The position numbers and the translations under genes were made by a program. Below the pieces are notes generated by a model that did not search any database, was not told the origin of the DNA, and saw only the letters and a program-made list of their open reading frames with translations. A stretch of DNA of 64,000 nucleotides from VRUE01 sp963707965. Its GTDB lineage: Bacteria; Actinomycetota; Thermoleophilia; Solirubrobacterales; 70-9. Below are positions 54,142 through 62,058 of the stretch, piece after piece. The stretch spans positions 62,001-126,000 of the forward strand of contig CAVPRR010000004.1 in NCBI GenBank assembly GCA_963707965.1, read 5' to 3'. How positions within the stretch are numbered: position 1 is the stretch's first letter; each line of letters begins with the position of its first letter.

Positions 54142-54834
54142 GTGACCGCTCAACTGACATACGAGGAGAGACTTGGCAAGTTCGACCGGGGTCTTGAAGA
54201 TCTTCAGCGAGGCTTCATCGAAGCAGTGGAACACGTACGGCAGTCCCCCGAGGCCGATAACTCCCACGAGGAGCGTTGGCAGGAGATTGCAAGCCGACTC
54301 AAAGACCTGCGCTATGGCATCGAGGCGGACGACTACGACAAGCAGCAACTCACAACGCTCGCCAGCACGCTGCTCGATATTCGCGACCAACTAGATCGCG
54401 AGGACGCCTCTCGGAATCTAGACGTGTGCGATCAGTTGCTGATCCTGCTTGAGCGTATCCGTCACGTTGTGCGTGACGCTTTGGACGAGCACGTCACTGG
54501 TGTATCCGGCGATGTCGGGATGGTGATGAAAGACCTCGATCACTGGCTACCTCAGATCCCTGACCAGACCATCGCGCGCTACCTCGACGTTGATCGCCGG
54601 ACGCTTTCTCGATGGAGAGGGCAGGCGGGCCTACCTCGACGCAGTCTCCGCGTCTTCGCGCGACTGGTGGCAATCCTACGGCACAACTGGGACCCCGATG
54701 GCATCATCGCCTGGTTTGACCGCCCCCGACGGGATCTCGGTGGTCGCCGTCCCTCAGCCCTCATCGACGATCCAAACGCTGAGAGCGAATTGATCAGCGC
54801 AGCCCGATCAGGCAGAAATCAATATGCCTCGTAG
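54142..54834 (+). CDS. Xre/MbcA-type antitoxin (DUF2384-like C-terminus)
   Basis: A 230-residue protein. The first 110 residues are helical and charged (an unusually long N-terminal domain). Then comes the HTH (IPDQTIARYLDVDRRTLSRWRGQAGLP) and a C-terminal segment RHNWDPDGIIAWFDRPRRDLGGRRPSALI that fits the toxin-binding region of Xre/MbcA antitoxins. GTG 54142 follows GGAGGAGG. Its end overlaps the RES gene by 11 bp. Base composition is visibly less GC-rich than in the core genes. Confidence 0.85.
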   Translation: MTAQLTYEERLGKFDRGLEDLQRGFIEAVEHVRQSPEADNSHEERWQEIASRLKDLRYGIEADDYDKQQLTTLASTLLDIRDQLDREDASRNLDVCDQLLILLERIRHVVRDALDEHVTGVSGDVGMVMKDLDHWLPQIPDQTIARYLDVDRRTLSRWRGQAGLPRRSLRVFARLVAILRHNWDPDGIIAWFDRPRRDLGGRRPSALIDDPNAESELISAARSGRNQYAS

Positions 54835-55450
54835 GGCCCAGCCGAAGTTCATTCGCCTCACGGAAGTGGCCTATCGAGCCACGTCCTATGACGTACCTCT
54901 ATGGGTCAATCCAAACCGACGCAATGGACGCTGGAACATTGCTGATAGCGAACCAACGCAATACATGGCGCTCGATGCCGAGGCCCCCTTCGCGGAGATC
55001 CTCAGACATGAGGATCTCCGAAGCGAGGAGGGTGCCTCTCACTATTCGGCGACTATATGGCAGTTACAGATTGACTCCGACCTAATCGTCGACTATCGAA
55101 GCTTCGAGCTAGCCGATGCGGCGGGCTTTGACCCAGAGGCTTTGGTTCACGACGACCATGAGCGCTGCCAAGTCGAGGCACAATGGCTCATAGGTCAAGG
55201 GGCTCGAGGAGTTCTCTCCCCTTCGGCGGCATTGCCCGGCAGCGTCAATTTGACGCTCTTCGGGCCACGGGTGGCCGTGCCGTGGGGTGCCACAATCGAA
55301 CTCGCTTCCTCGATTCCAACACAAAAAATTACGACTGGTCATCCACCGCCCGGACTCACCGAACGTGTCCGCTATTTCGGCCAGCCCGAACCAATGCTTC
55401 AAACATATCTCCAAGAAGCGGATCGGGAAGATCTTGGAGGTCATCCCTGA
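54824..55450 (+). CDS. RES-domain toxin
   Basis: A 208-residue RES protein. Family features are YRATSYDVPLW, NGRWNIADSE, the conserved Glu in APFAEILRHE and LSPSAALPGSVNLTLFGPRVAVP. Characterised RES toxins (MbcT type) degrade NAD+. It is encoded directly after and overlapping its Xre antitoxin. Relatively AT-rich codon use suggests horizontal origin. Confidence 0.85.
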   Translation: MPRRAQPKFIRLTEVAYRATSYDVPLWVNPNRRNGRWNIADSEPTQYMALDAEAPFAEILRHEDLRSEEGASHYSATIWQLQIDSDLIVDYRSFELADAAGFDPEALVHDDHERCQVEAQWLIGQGARGVLSPSAALPGSVNLTLFGPRVAVPWGATIELASSIPTQKITTGHPPPGLTERVRYFGQPEPMLQTYLQEADREDLGGHP

Positions 55451-55474
55451 TCTAAGCCTCTTCCGACCTAACTA

Positions 55475-55546
55475 TGGGGGGTCGTCCAATTGGCAAGACG
55501 CCTGACTTTCCATCTGGTTATCTGGGTTCGAACCCCAGCCCCCCCC
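55475..55546 (+). tRNA. tRNA-Glu-like gene, anticodon TTC (atypical)
   Basis: It folds as a cloverleaf: acceptor TGGGGGG (55475-55481) with a C-run (55539-55545), D-arm GTC...GAC, anticodon stem 55501-55505/55513-55517 with loop CTTTCCA (anticodon TTC), T-arm CTGGG-TTCGAAC-CCCAG. Oddities are a T-C mismatch at the acceptor end, a T-T mismatch in the anticodon stem, an extra C, and no CCA. It may be a degenerate or mobile tRNA. The T-first acceptor is Gln-like. Confidence 0.6.
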
Positions 55547-55583
55547 AACTATAAATCGCCGACTATCCGACTATATTTCTAGC

Positions 55584-55600
55584 TGGAAAGTCAGGCGTCT
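55584..55600. repeat. Inverted copy of the tRNA-Glu-like anticodon arm
   Basis: TGGAAAGTCAGGCGTCT is the exact reverse complement of 55496-55512 in the tRNA-like gene, covering the whole anticodon stem 5' half and loop. It lies about 38 bp downstream of the tRNA. Confidence 0.8.
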
Positions 55601-55632
55601 GTGGCTTTTGGCCGCGGACGGCACGAGTTCCT

Positions 55633-55660
55633 TGAGGAGCCCGCCTTTGCGGGCTCCTCA
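55633..55660 (+). terminator. Strong hairpin terminator
   Basis: TGAGGAGCCCGC (55633-55644) pairs perfectly with GCGGGCTCCTCA (55649-55660) around CTTT, followed by ATTTAG. It would end transcription from the RES/tRNA-like unit. Confidence 0.75.
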
Positions 55661-55746
55661 ATTTAGCCCCGGCTCAAGCTGGGGCAACAAGGATGGTCAA
55701 CATCTGGGACTTGTGCGGGAGCGAGAACTTTGGGAAAGCTTCATTC

Positions 55747-55830
55747 ATCGGGGCGCCCGGTTCAACTTCGCATGAGAACTGGGATTTCGCGCGATTGCAT
55801 GCCGTATGCATTCCGAGCTCCCCATAGATC
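55747..55830 (+). repeat. Diverged tRNA-Pro-linked repeat, copy C
   Basis: It begins ATCGGGGCGCCCGGTTCAA like the other copies and stays alignable for about 80 bp (CATGAGAACTGGGATT, ATTGCATGCCGTATGCAT), with roughly one base in four changed by eye. It is preceded by TTCATCGGGG exactly as at the tRNA-Pro 3' end. 55831-56007 shows no gene. Confidence 0.8.
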
Positions 55831-56007
55831 CGGACTTGTGGTCGACGTGTCCCGAGCTATGTCCAGTGGTGTGGCCACTTTTGCCGCGGTGAGCTCGACG
55901 GTCTGACGGCGGGCGTATTCGACCACGGCGTCGAAGGGGACGAAGACGACCTCGAAATCGGCATGGTGAGGCGATCCTTGCCAGGTTTTATTTTAAAGCT
56001 GGTAATT

Positions 56008-56026
56008 CACGTTAAACGTGTATACT
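56008..56026 (+). promoter_or_regulatory. AbiE operon promoter with palindromic operator
   Basis: CACGTT-A-AACGTG (56008-56020) is a perfect inverted repeat directly upstream of TATACT (56021-56026). The ATG of the AbiEi gene is at 56042. AbiEi antitoxins are known to autoregulate through inverted repeats. Confidence 0.65.
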
Positions 56027-56041
56027 GCGTGCCGAAAACCA

Positions 56042-56833
56042 ATGCCTCGCATTTCGCTGAAACCACTTGATGATCGTCTTGCTGTCGGCAAGACAACGCT
56101 GACGAGTCGAGAGCTGCGCGAGGAGCTGGGGCTCTCTCCAAGCGCGACGTCCAACCTGCTTACGCGGTGGCAGCGTGCGGGGTTGGTCGACCGCGTGGCT
56201 CGTGGCCGCTACGCGATCCGCCAGATCGGCCTCCTTGGCACGCGAGCCTCATCGGAGGACGTGGCGCTCGCGGTCGCCGCGCTGGTTGAAGGGCGGGCCC
56301 ACAGAATCGCCTACCACTCAGCCCTTGACTTCCACGGTCTTTTGACCCGCCCCGTGCGGACCGTCCAGCTTGCTTCCCCGCATCGCTTCGCGAGCGCCGT
56401 GATCAGCGGGCGGCCACTGGAGGTGGTCTTCGAACGTGCTGACAGCGTTGGACTAGGAACCGAGCCGGCCGGGTACGGAGCCGTCGCCTCCAACCTGGAG
56501 CGAGCGCTGCTGGACGCGGCTGCCCGTCCAGACCTGGTCGGCGGGTACTTCCCCCTCGCAGAGGCGTTGGCCGCCTCCAGTCCCGACGCGGTTCGCCTGC
56601 GCGATATGGCGGAGCAGCTTGACGCCAGCCCGGCCTTTCGGCGAATCGGATCGCTTGCCGATCGCTTGGGGCTCGCGGGGCTGGCCGGGAAGCTCGAGCC
56701 CCAGGCGCCCCTCAGTTGGGACCTCGACTTGGACCCCGGGCTGCGGGAGTCGAGCGGCGCCTTTCGCGACAGCAAGTGGCGCATCCGCTGGCCTGTCGAC
56801 CCTCGGGCGGTTGCGCGGGAGGTTGCGCAGTGA
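56042..56833 (+). CDS. AbiEi-type antitoxin
   Basis: A 263-residue protein. The N-terminal winged helix (LTSRELREELGLSPSATSNLLTRWQRAGLVDRVARGRYAI) matches AbiEi antitoxins; the C-terminal domain (AYHSALDFHGLLTRPVRTVQLASPHRF...SNLERALLDAAARPDLVGGY) matches the AbiEi_4-like region. ATG 56042 is chosen over a GTG at 56018, which would overlap the -10. Its stop overlaps the AbiEii start (GTGA). Confidence 0.85.
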   Translation: MPRISLKPLDDRLAVGKTTLTSRELREELGLSPSATSNLLTRWQRAGLVDRVARGRYAIRQIGLLGTRASSEDVALAVAALVEGRAHRIAYHSALDFHGLLTRPVRTVQLASPHRFASAVISGRPLEVVFERADSVGLGTEPAGYGAVASNLERALLDAAARPDLVGGYFPLAEALAASSPDAVRLRDMAEQLDASPAFRRIGSLADRLGLAGLAGKLEPQAPLSWDLDLDPGLRESSGAFRDSKWRIRWPVDPRAVAREVAQ

Positions 56834-57600
56834 TCCACCAGAACGTGATCAAGCGCAGGGCTGACGAGGACAGCCTGTCAGCTCCCACGGTAGAGCGCGA
56901 TTACGTCCTCGCGCACTCCCTGGCCGCGATTTCCGATCATGATCGAGAGGGACGGCTTGTCTTCAAGGGTGGGACCGCGCTGCGGCTCTGTCACTTCGAG
57001 GACTATCGCTATTCGGCCGATCTGGACTTCAGCCTGATCGGCAGCTTAGATGTCGAGGGGGCGCTTGGCCTCGTCGCCAATGCGCTCGCCGACTGTAAGG
57101 AGCGCGTGGGCTTTCAGCGGCTTGCGCTGGACGAAAGCACCCCACCGCGCATCGAATACGTCGGTCCTCTTGAAGCGAAGCCGCGATACCTGAAGCTTGA
57201 CCTAGCAGCCGACGAGCTTGTCGAGAACACGACAACCCTGCCGATCAGACGTTGCTATGAAGACCAAGGGGAGTGTCGATGTCGCGTCTACACCCTCGAG
57301 GAAGCCGCGGCCGAGAAGCTGCGCTGCGTCATGCAACGCCTGCAGTGCCGTGACCTCTATGACCTGCACGAGCTGCTGGTGGTAAACGGCGTCGACGCCG
57401 AAGCGATCTGGCCGCTATTCGAACGCAAGGCGCGCCATCGCGACCGTGACCCCGATCGTTTCGGCGATTCCTTCACCGACCGCGCGCCGCGGTGGGAGGA
57501 GCGCTGGGCCAAGGAGCTCATCGAGTACATCACCTCGCCGCCTCTGTTCGATGGCGTGCTGCGTGCCGTTCGCCGCGAGTTGCGCTTTGTGCCCTTGTGA
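56830..57600 (+). CDS. AbiEii-type nucleotidyltransferase toxin
   Basis: A 256-residue toxin of the AbiEii family. It has VERDYVLAHSLAAIS, LVFKGGTALRL (GG motif) and YRYSADLDFSLIG (DxD-type motif), LKLDLAADE, and TLEEAAAEKLRCVMQRLQCRDLYDLHELL, the conserved Lys/Asp-rich end of the catalytic core. AbiE systems are phage-abortive, bacteriostatic toxin-antitoxin modules. It ends 56 bp before the tRNA-Pro 3' end. Confidence 0.88.
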   Translation: MIHQNVIKRRADEDSLSAPTVERDYVLAHSLAAISDHDREGRLVFKGGTALRLCHFEDYRYSADLDFSLIGSLDVEGALGLVANALADCKERVGFQRLALDESTPPRIEYVGPLEAKPRYLKLDLAADELVENTTTLPIRRCYEDQGECRCRVYTLEEAAAEKLRCVMQRLQCRDLYDLHELLVVNGVDAEAIWPLFERKARHRDRDPDRFGDSFTDRAPRWEERWAKELIEYITSPPLFDGVLRAVRRELRFVPL

Positions 57601-57656
57601 GTGAGCCGTTTGCTTGCTTGCGTCTGTTCGGCTGGGTGCGGCGAACTCGAACTTCA

Positions 57657-57730
57657 TCGGGGCGCCCGGATTTGAACCGGGGACCTCACCGACCCGAACG
57701 GTGCGCGCTACCAGGCTGCGCCACGCCCCG
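57657..57730 (-). tRNA. tRNA-Pro, anticodon CGG
   Basis: A 74-nt cloverleaf on the minus strand. The acceptor is CGGGGCG/CGCCCCG with discriminator A; D-arm GCGC...GCGC; anticodon stem CACCG/CGGTG with loop TTCGGGT (anticodon CGG); T-arm CCCGG-TTCAAAT-CCGGG. No CCA is encoded. Its 3' terminal 13 nt are repeated at 43046, 53920 and 55747, as expected for an integration target. Confidence 0.95.
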
Positions 57731-57738
57731 AGGCGGCG

Positions 57739-57744
57739 ATTATC
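57739..57744 (-). promoter_or_regulatory. -10 GATAAT of tRNA-Pro
   Basis: The minus-strand GATAAT lies 8 nt before the tRNA 5' end, a normal spacing for transcription starting at or near the mature 5' end. Confidence 0.55.
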
Positions 57745-57825
57745 TCAGAGTCCATCGCGAGGCTCGCTCGCGCGGCTGGCGATGAGACCGAGACAATCGC
57801 TACTTTGCAGCGTCCCGCGGTTCCA

Positions 57826-58938
57826 ATGGATGCCTTGACCCCCAAACTCGCACCCGTCGTCGTCGTTGCGGCGCTTCTCAGCGCGCTCGGTGTTCTGGCC
57901 GGTCCCGCCGCCGCTCGCCCATTCGTGCCGCCGGGCTTCATCGGCATCGTGCCGCAGACGAGCTCCAACGATTCCGACTTCGAACTGATGGAGAAGGCGG
58001 GGGTGAGGAGCATGCGGTTGCAACTCCGCTGGGATGCGGTGGAGCCGCTCAGTCCCCGTCTCGTCGCCCCGGACTGGTCGGACTTCGACCGGTCCGTCTC
58101 GCTTGCTGCCGCGCACGGGATGCGTGTCTTCCCCTTCGTGTGGACCACGCCACCGTGGCTGGGGCCAGATCCGGCGCTGGAGCCCTCCACCAGCGGTTGG
58201 GCCCTGTCCGCGTGGGCGTCGTTCCTCCGGCAGGCCGTGCGACGCTACGGCCCGGACGGCTCCTTCTGGTGGCAGAACCCCGATCTGCCGTACATGCCAG
58301 TCCAGCTCTGGGAGATCTGGAACGAGGAGAACATCGTCACCTTCGGAAGGGCGGACCCGGAGCTCTTCGCACGCCTGATACGGGTGAGCGGTCGGGCGAT
58401 ACACCGTGCCGACAGGGGGGCGAGGGTGATCATCGGCGGGCTCTTCGGGCGGCCGCTCCAGATTCCGCCCAACGTGGGCTCCGGGGAATTCCTCTCCCGC
58501 ATCTACAAGGCCGGCCGCGTGAAGAGGTTCTTCGACGGCGTGGCGCTGCACCCGTACGTCGCGCGCGCCGAGGCGATGCGCGCCCAGATTCTCAATTTGC
58601 GCCGCATCATGCGCATCCACCACGACGCCGGCACGCGGCTCTACATGACCGAGCTGGGCTGGGGGTCCGACGGCTTCGAGTCGCGCTGGGAGCGGGGGCT
58701 GCGCGGGCAGGCGCGTGAGCTTGACCGGGCGTTCTCGATGCTGGCCATCAACCGGCGTTCCTGGCACATCGGCGGCGTCTGGTGGTTCTCCTGGGCTGAC
58801 GCGGCCAGCAGCTGTCAGTTCTGCGACTCTGCCGGCCTGATGACCGGCGCCCGTGAGGCGAAGCCGGCCTGGTACCGCTTCAACGCCTGGACGGGCGGCG
58901 ACCCCGGCACGATTCCGCGTGCGTCGCTGTGGCGCTGA
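57826..58938 (+). CDS. Secreted glycoside hydrolase (GH5/GH39-like clan)
   Basis: A 370-residue protein with a signal peptide (APVVVVAALLSALGVLAGPAAA) and a TIM-barrel glycosidase pattern: the acid/base Glu in QLWEIWNEENIV and the nucleophile Glu in LYMTELGWGS, with WTTPPWL and HPYVAR between. It probably cleaves an extracellular or cell-wall glycan; the substrate is unknown. ATG 57826 is used rather than a TTG at 57805. TACTTT (57801-57806) is a candidate -10. Confidence 0.85.
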   Translation: MDALTPKLAPVVVVAALLSALGVLAGPAAARPFVPPGFIGIVPQTSSNDSDFELMEKAGVRSMRLQLRWDAVEPLSPRLVAPDWSDFDRSVSLAAAHGMRVFPFVWTTPPWLGPDPALEPSTSGWALSAWASFLRQAVRRYGPDGSFWWQNPDLPYMPVQLWEIWNEENIVTFGRADPELFARLIRVSGRAIHRADRGARVIIGGLFGRPLQIPPNVGSGEFLSRIYKAGRVKRFFDGVALHPYVARAEAMRAQILNLRRIMRIHHDAGTRLYMTELGWGSDGFESRWERGLRGQARELDRAFSMLAINRRSWHIGGVWWFSWADAASSCQFCDSAGLMTGAREAKPAWYRFNAWTGGDPGTIPRASLWR

Positions 58939-59097
58939 TCGGCTGAGCAACGACGACGACGGGAAGGTGGAGGGCACGAACGCACCACCGGGGTGTCCGG
59001 CCGGCTCCGCCACGCGAGGCCACCGTCCGGGCGAGGCCATGGAATCGATCATCTAGGCTCCGCAGAACCCGAAGTCAAATCAGGAGGAGACTCACAT

Positions 59098-59697
59098 ATG
59101 GCTTTCTCGGTTCCCGACCTTCCGTACCCCTACGACGCGCTCGAGCCCCACATCGACGAGGCGACGATGCGGGTTCACCACGACAAGCACCACCAGGCCT
59201 ACGTGGACAAAGCGAACGGTGCCCTGGAGGGGACCGAGTGGGCGGACCGCGACGTCGAGGACGTCCTGCGCAGCCTCTCGAACCTGCCGGGTGACAAGCA
59301 GACGCCGGTTAGGAACAACGGCGGCGGCCACTACAACCACTCGCTCTTCTGGCAGATGCTCAGTCCCGACGGTGGCGGTGAGCCGCAGGGCGAGCTGGCC
59401 GCGGAGATCGGTGACACCTTCGGCTCCTTCGACGCATTCAAGGACGAGTTCAAAAAAGCGGGGATCGGCCGCTTCGGCTCCGGCTGGGCGTGGCTGGTCA
59501 AGGACAGCTCCGGCCTTGCCGTCGTTTCGACGCCGAATCAGGACTCGCCGGTCTCCGACGGCAACACCCCGCTGCTCGGCTGCGACGTCTGGGAGCACGC
59601 CTACTACCTCAAGTACCAGAACAGGCGCCCCGACTACATCGACGCCTTCTGGAACGTCGTCAGCTGGGACTACGTGGGGGAGCGCTTCGCCCAGTAG
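59098..59697 (+). CDS. sodA: Superoxide dismutase, Mn/Fe family
   Basis: A 199-residue SOD that converts superoxide to H2O2 and O2. Metal ligands are His27 (in MRVHHDKHHQ), a His in the NNGGGHYNHSLFW helix, and Asp and His in CDVWEHAYYLKYQNRRPDY. The Gln in STPNQDSP and the Gly run before HYNH favour the Mn-type arrangement. ATG 59098 follows a strong AGGAGGAG; an upstream in-frame extension is not SOD-like. Confidence 0.96.
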   Translation: MAFSVPDLPYPYDALEPHIDEATMRVHHDKHHQAYVDKANGALEGTEWADRDVEDVLRSLSNLPGDKQTPVRNNGGGHYNHSLFWQMLSPDGGGEPQGELAAEIGDTFGSFDAFKDEFKKAGIGRFGSGWAWLVKDSSGLAVVSTPNQDSPVSDGNTPLLGCDVWEHAYYLKYQNRRPDYIDAFWNVVSWDYVGERFAQ

Positions 59698-59784
59698 GTG
59701 GACGCGGCGGGCCGCGCCGCCTCCGGGCAGGCGCGGTTCGCTGCTGTCAGAGCGATCGAACCCTGCGGGAGCATGGTCGGGTGA

Positions 59785-60384
59785 TCACGTGCCGGCGGTC
59801 CTGCGGCCGATCGCCGGAACGAACCTGCCCGTCCGCTCCGCGTAGCGAAGGTAGGGTTCGCCTCCGAGCCGGAGGAGGTAGGGCTCCTCGAGTGCGCGGA
59901 CGATGACCTCGAAGCCGGCGATGGCAAGGGGCAGCCCCGTCATCGATACGACGGTGGGGTCCAGCAACCCCCAGCCCGCGAACATCGCGAAGAGCCCTGT
60001 GTAGATCGGATTGCGGATGAGCCGGAACGGGCCGGAGGTGACGAGGTCGGGATGCTCTGAATCGTCGACCCCGATTCGCCAGGACGGCCCCATGTCGAGC
60101 TGGGCGGTTCGAGCCAGCGCCGCCCCGAGGATCCAGAGAACGATGCCGGCGATGCGGCTTGCCGCTCCGTCCAGTGCATCGAGGGGGGAGAGCGCGCCCG
60201 TCAGGTCGAGAATCGCCCCGAGGGCCACTCCGGCGAAGGCCGCGGTCACCAGCAAGGTGCCGACGATCTGAGCAGGCCCCTCGATCCGGACCCGGCTCGA
60301 GCCGACGCGGCGAGCCTGGATGACCAGCTGGATTCCAGCCGACACCGCCAGCACGCCGAGAAGGATCAGGGAGAGGACTGGCAT
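59785..60384 (-). CDS. Isoprenylcysteine methyltransferase-like membrane protein
   Basis: A 199-residue protein with about five TMs and the ICMT/PEMT-family C-terminal signature (TSGPFRLIRNPIYTGLFAMFAGWGLLD, then EEPYLLRLGGEPYLRYAERTGRFVP), which binds S-adenosylmethionine. In bacteria these enzymes methylate isoprenoids, phospholipids or small molecules; the substrate here is unknown. It is convergent with sodA. Confidence 0.85.
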   Translation of the reverse strand: MPVLSLILLGVLAVSAGIQLVIQARRVGSSRVRIEGPAQIVGTLLVTAAFAGVALGAILDLTGALSPLDALDGAASRIAGIVLWILGAALARTAQLDMGPSWRIGVDDSEHPDLVTSGPFRLIRNPIYTGLFAMFAGWGLLDPTVVSMTGLPLAIAGFEVIVRALEEPYLLRLGGEPYLRYAERTGRFVPAIGRRTAGT

Positions 60385-60420
60385 CGGCGGAGGTTGGTCA
60401 GGAGCGCCGTGGGCGTGTGA

Positions 60421-60612
60421 TCATGCCTCGCCTGGCTCAAGGGGGCGAAAGTCGGAGGTCCTTGCGCCGCAGACCGGGCAGAACCAGTCGCTCGGGATGT
60501 CCTCGAAGGGCGTTCCGGGCGGGATTCCGCCGTCGGGGTCGCCAATCTCCGGGTCATAGATAAACCCACAGCTTTCGCACACCCAGAGCGTTGCTTCCTT
60601 CGTCGCGGTCAT
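60421..60612 (-). CDS. Rubredoxin
   Basis: A 63-residue rubredoxin. The iron ligands are two CxxC knuckles, WVCESCGFIYDPEIGDP (Cys12, Cys15) and WFCPVCGARTSDF (Cys45, Cys48), with the family GIPPGTPFEDIPSDW between. It is a small electron carrier. TAAGCT lies 9 nt before the ATG. It lies between the methyltransferase-like gene and lemA. Confidence 0.95.
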   Translation of the reverse strand: MTATKEATLWVCESCGFIYDPEIGDPDGGIPPGTPFEDIPSDWFCPVCGARTSDFRPLEPGEA

Positions 60613-60634
60613 ACCAAAAAAAGCTTAGACGAAC

Positions 60635-61201
60635 TCAGCTGTCGCCGAAGCTGACGGAGACGGGTTCGCGCTCCGAGGCATCCTCGATCTCGAAGAACTC
60701 GCGGGCGGTGAATCCGCCCTGGTTCGCGATGATCGAGGCCGGGAACTGCTGGATGGAAGTGTTGTAGGACTGGACGTTGGAGTTGTAGATCCGCCGCGAG
60801 GCCTGGATCTCGTCCTCCAGCTCGGAGAGGCTGCGGCTCAGCTGCTGGAAGTTCTCGGTGGCGCGCAGCGTCGGGTAGTTCTCGGCAACCGCGCGCAGGT
60901 CGGTCAGGGCCCCTGTCAGTTTCTGCTCGGCTTTGGCGGTGTCGCCGACGCCATGCGCGGACATCGCCTCCGCCCGTGCTTTGGTCGCTTTCTCGAAGAC
61001 CTGGCTCTCATGGGCCGCGTAGCCCTTCACGGTCTCGACCAGGTTCGGAACCAGGTCGTGGCGGCGCTTGAGCTGAACGTCGATGCCGCTCCAGGACTCG
61101 TCGACCCGGTTGCGCGAGGCGATGATCGAGTTGCGCTTCGCGATGTAGTAGAGGACGGCGATCACGATGATCGCGCCGATCACGATGAGAGCGATTTTCA
61201 T
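60635..61201 (-). CDS. LemA family protein
   Basis: A 188-residue protein with one N-terminal TM (ALIVIGAIIVIAVLYYIA) followed by the LemA helical bundle: RVDESWSGIDVQLKRRHDLVPNLVETVKGYAAHE, ENFQQLSRSLSELEDEIQASRRIYN and FPASIIANQGGF. The function is not established. The ATG is 6 nt from TAGGAT, without a ribosome-binding site. Confidence 0.95.
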   Translation of the reverse strand: MKIALIVIGAIIVIAVLYYIAKRNSIIASRNRVDESWSGIDVQLKRRHDLVPNLVETVKGYAAHESQVFEKATKARAEAMSAHGVGDTAKAEQKLTGALTDLRAVAENYPTLRATENFQQLSRSLSELEDEIQASRRIYNSNVQSYNTSIQQFPASIIANQGGFTAREFFEIEDASEREPVSVSFGDS

Positions 61202-61207
61202 GCGCGC

Positions 61208-61213
61208 ATCCTA
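61208..61213 (-). promoter_or_regulatory. -10 TAGGAT, 6 nt before lemA
   Basis: The minus-strand TAGGAT ends exactly 6 nt before the lemA ATG; leaderless spacing. Confidence 0.5.
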
Positions 61214-61365
61214 CTTGCCGGGCAAAGGTCCGCAAGTCGAGTGCTCGCCAATACTCGGCGGGCGTCCTTTCGGCCCGAAGCCCCTTTCCATGACCGAACA
61301 CATTTTTTCCATGTAATGCGTGGAAAAGTTGTCTCGGGCTGCCCGGGTGGCGAAGCGAGCCTGCA

Positions 61366-61371
61366 TAAGAT
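61366..61371 (+). promoter_or_regulatory. -10 TAAGAT, 6 nt before the 61378 gene
   Basis: TAAGAT ends exactly 6 nt before ATG 61378; no ribosome-binding site is visible. Leaderless spacing. Confidence 0.5.
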
Positions 61372-61377
61372 CGCGCT

Positions 61378-62058
61378 ATGAGCGCAAAGGACGAAGCGCA
61401 GGAATGGGCCGAGGTCGTTGGCGGGTACGGGGAGCGCCACAACCTCACCTACGAGCCGGTCGGCGGCATCAACCCCAAGGACGGCCCGGTGGCGCTCTGC
61501 GTGGGTGGGACGAACCGGCTCACGGGCCAGCTGGACGAGGGGTTCTGGGGCGCCTGCTGCGACGCGGACGAGAGGGAGGCCGGCGGCCTGTTCGGCAAGG
61601 CGGTTCTGCCAAACGCGATTCTCGCCAAGGCCCACATGCCGGACCTGGCCAAGGTCGTTCCGACCTTCAACGTCGAGTCGATCGAGGGGCGCGAGGTCGT
61701 CACCCAGCATTTCGCTCGCAGGGTTGAGTTCGAGTCGATCGACTTCAACAAGCGCTTCCTGGCCACCGTGCCGCGCGAGTACGACCCGGTCGCCCTGCGC
61801 GAGCTGTTCAGCCCCGGGTTCCTCGAGTGGACCACGACGATGACCGGTGAGATCGACTTCGGCATCAACGACCGCCAGCTCTGGTTTCTCTGGCGCCTGC
61901 GGGAGCGCAGCGAGCGGCAGCTGGACGAGGCACTGCACAACGCCGGGCAGCTGTTCGGGCGGCTTCACGCCGAGATGGACGAGGAGGGCATCCACACCTA
62001 CCCCGCTGGCCCCTGGCACGCCGGGATGGAGCCGTTTCCCGAGGGTCAGCCGGGGTAA
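61378..62058 (+). CDS. Conserved hypothetical protein beside lemA
   Basis: A 226-residue soluble-looking protein. Notable segments are PVALCVGGTNRLTGQLDEGFWGACCDADE, SIDFNKRFLATVPREYDPVALRELFSPGFLEW and INDRQLWFLWRLRERSERQLDEALHNAGQLF. No family was recognised with confidence. The FNKRF...FSPxFLEW block loosely resembles DUF3137-like proteins often found with lemA, but that is a guess. It is divergent from lemA, and its last 13 bp overlap the convergent NUDIX gene. Confidence 0.7.
   Translation: MSAKDEAQEWAEVVGGYGERHNLTYEPVGGINPKDGPVALCVGGTNRLTGQLDEGFWGACCDADEREAGGLFGKAVLPNAILAKAHMPDLAKVVPTFNVESIEGREVVTQHFARRVEFESIDFNKRFLATVPREYDPVALRELFSPGFLEWTTTMTGEIDFGINDRQLWFLWRLRERSERQLDEALHNAGQLFGRLHAEMDEEGIHTYPAGPWHAGMEPFPEGQPG

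Noticed and set aside
57745..59052. A 435-codon minus-strand open frame over the glycoside hydrolase
   Set aside because: It is antisense to a gene with a signal peptide and catalytic motifs. The frame arises from third-position GC bias.
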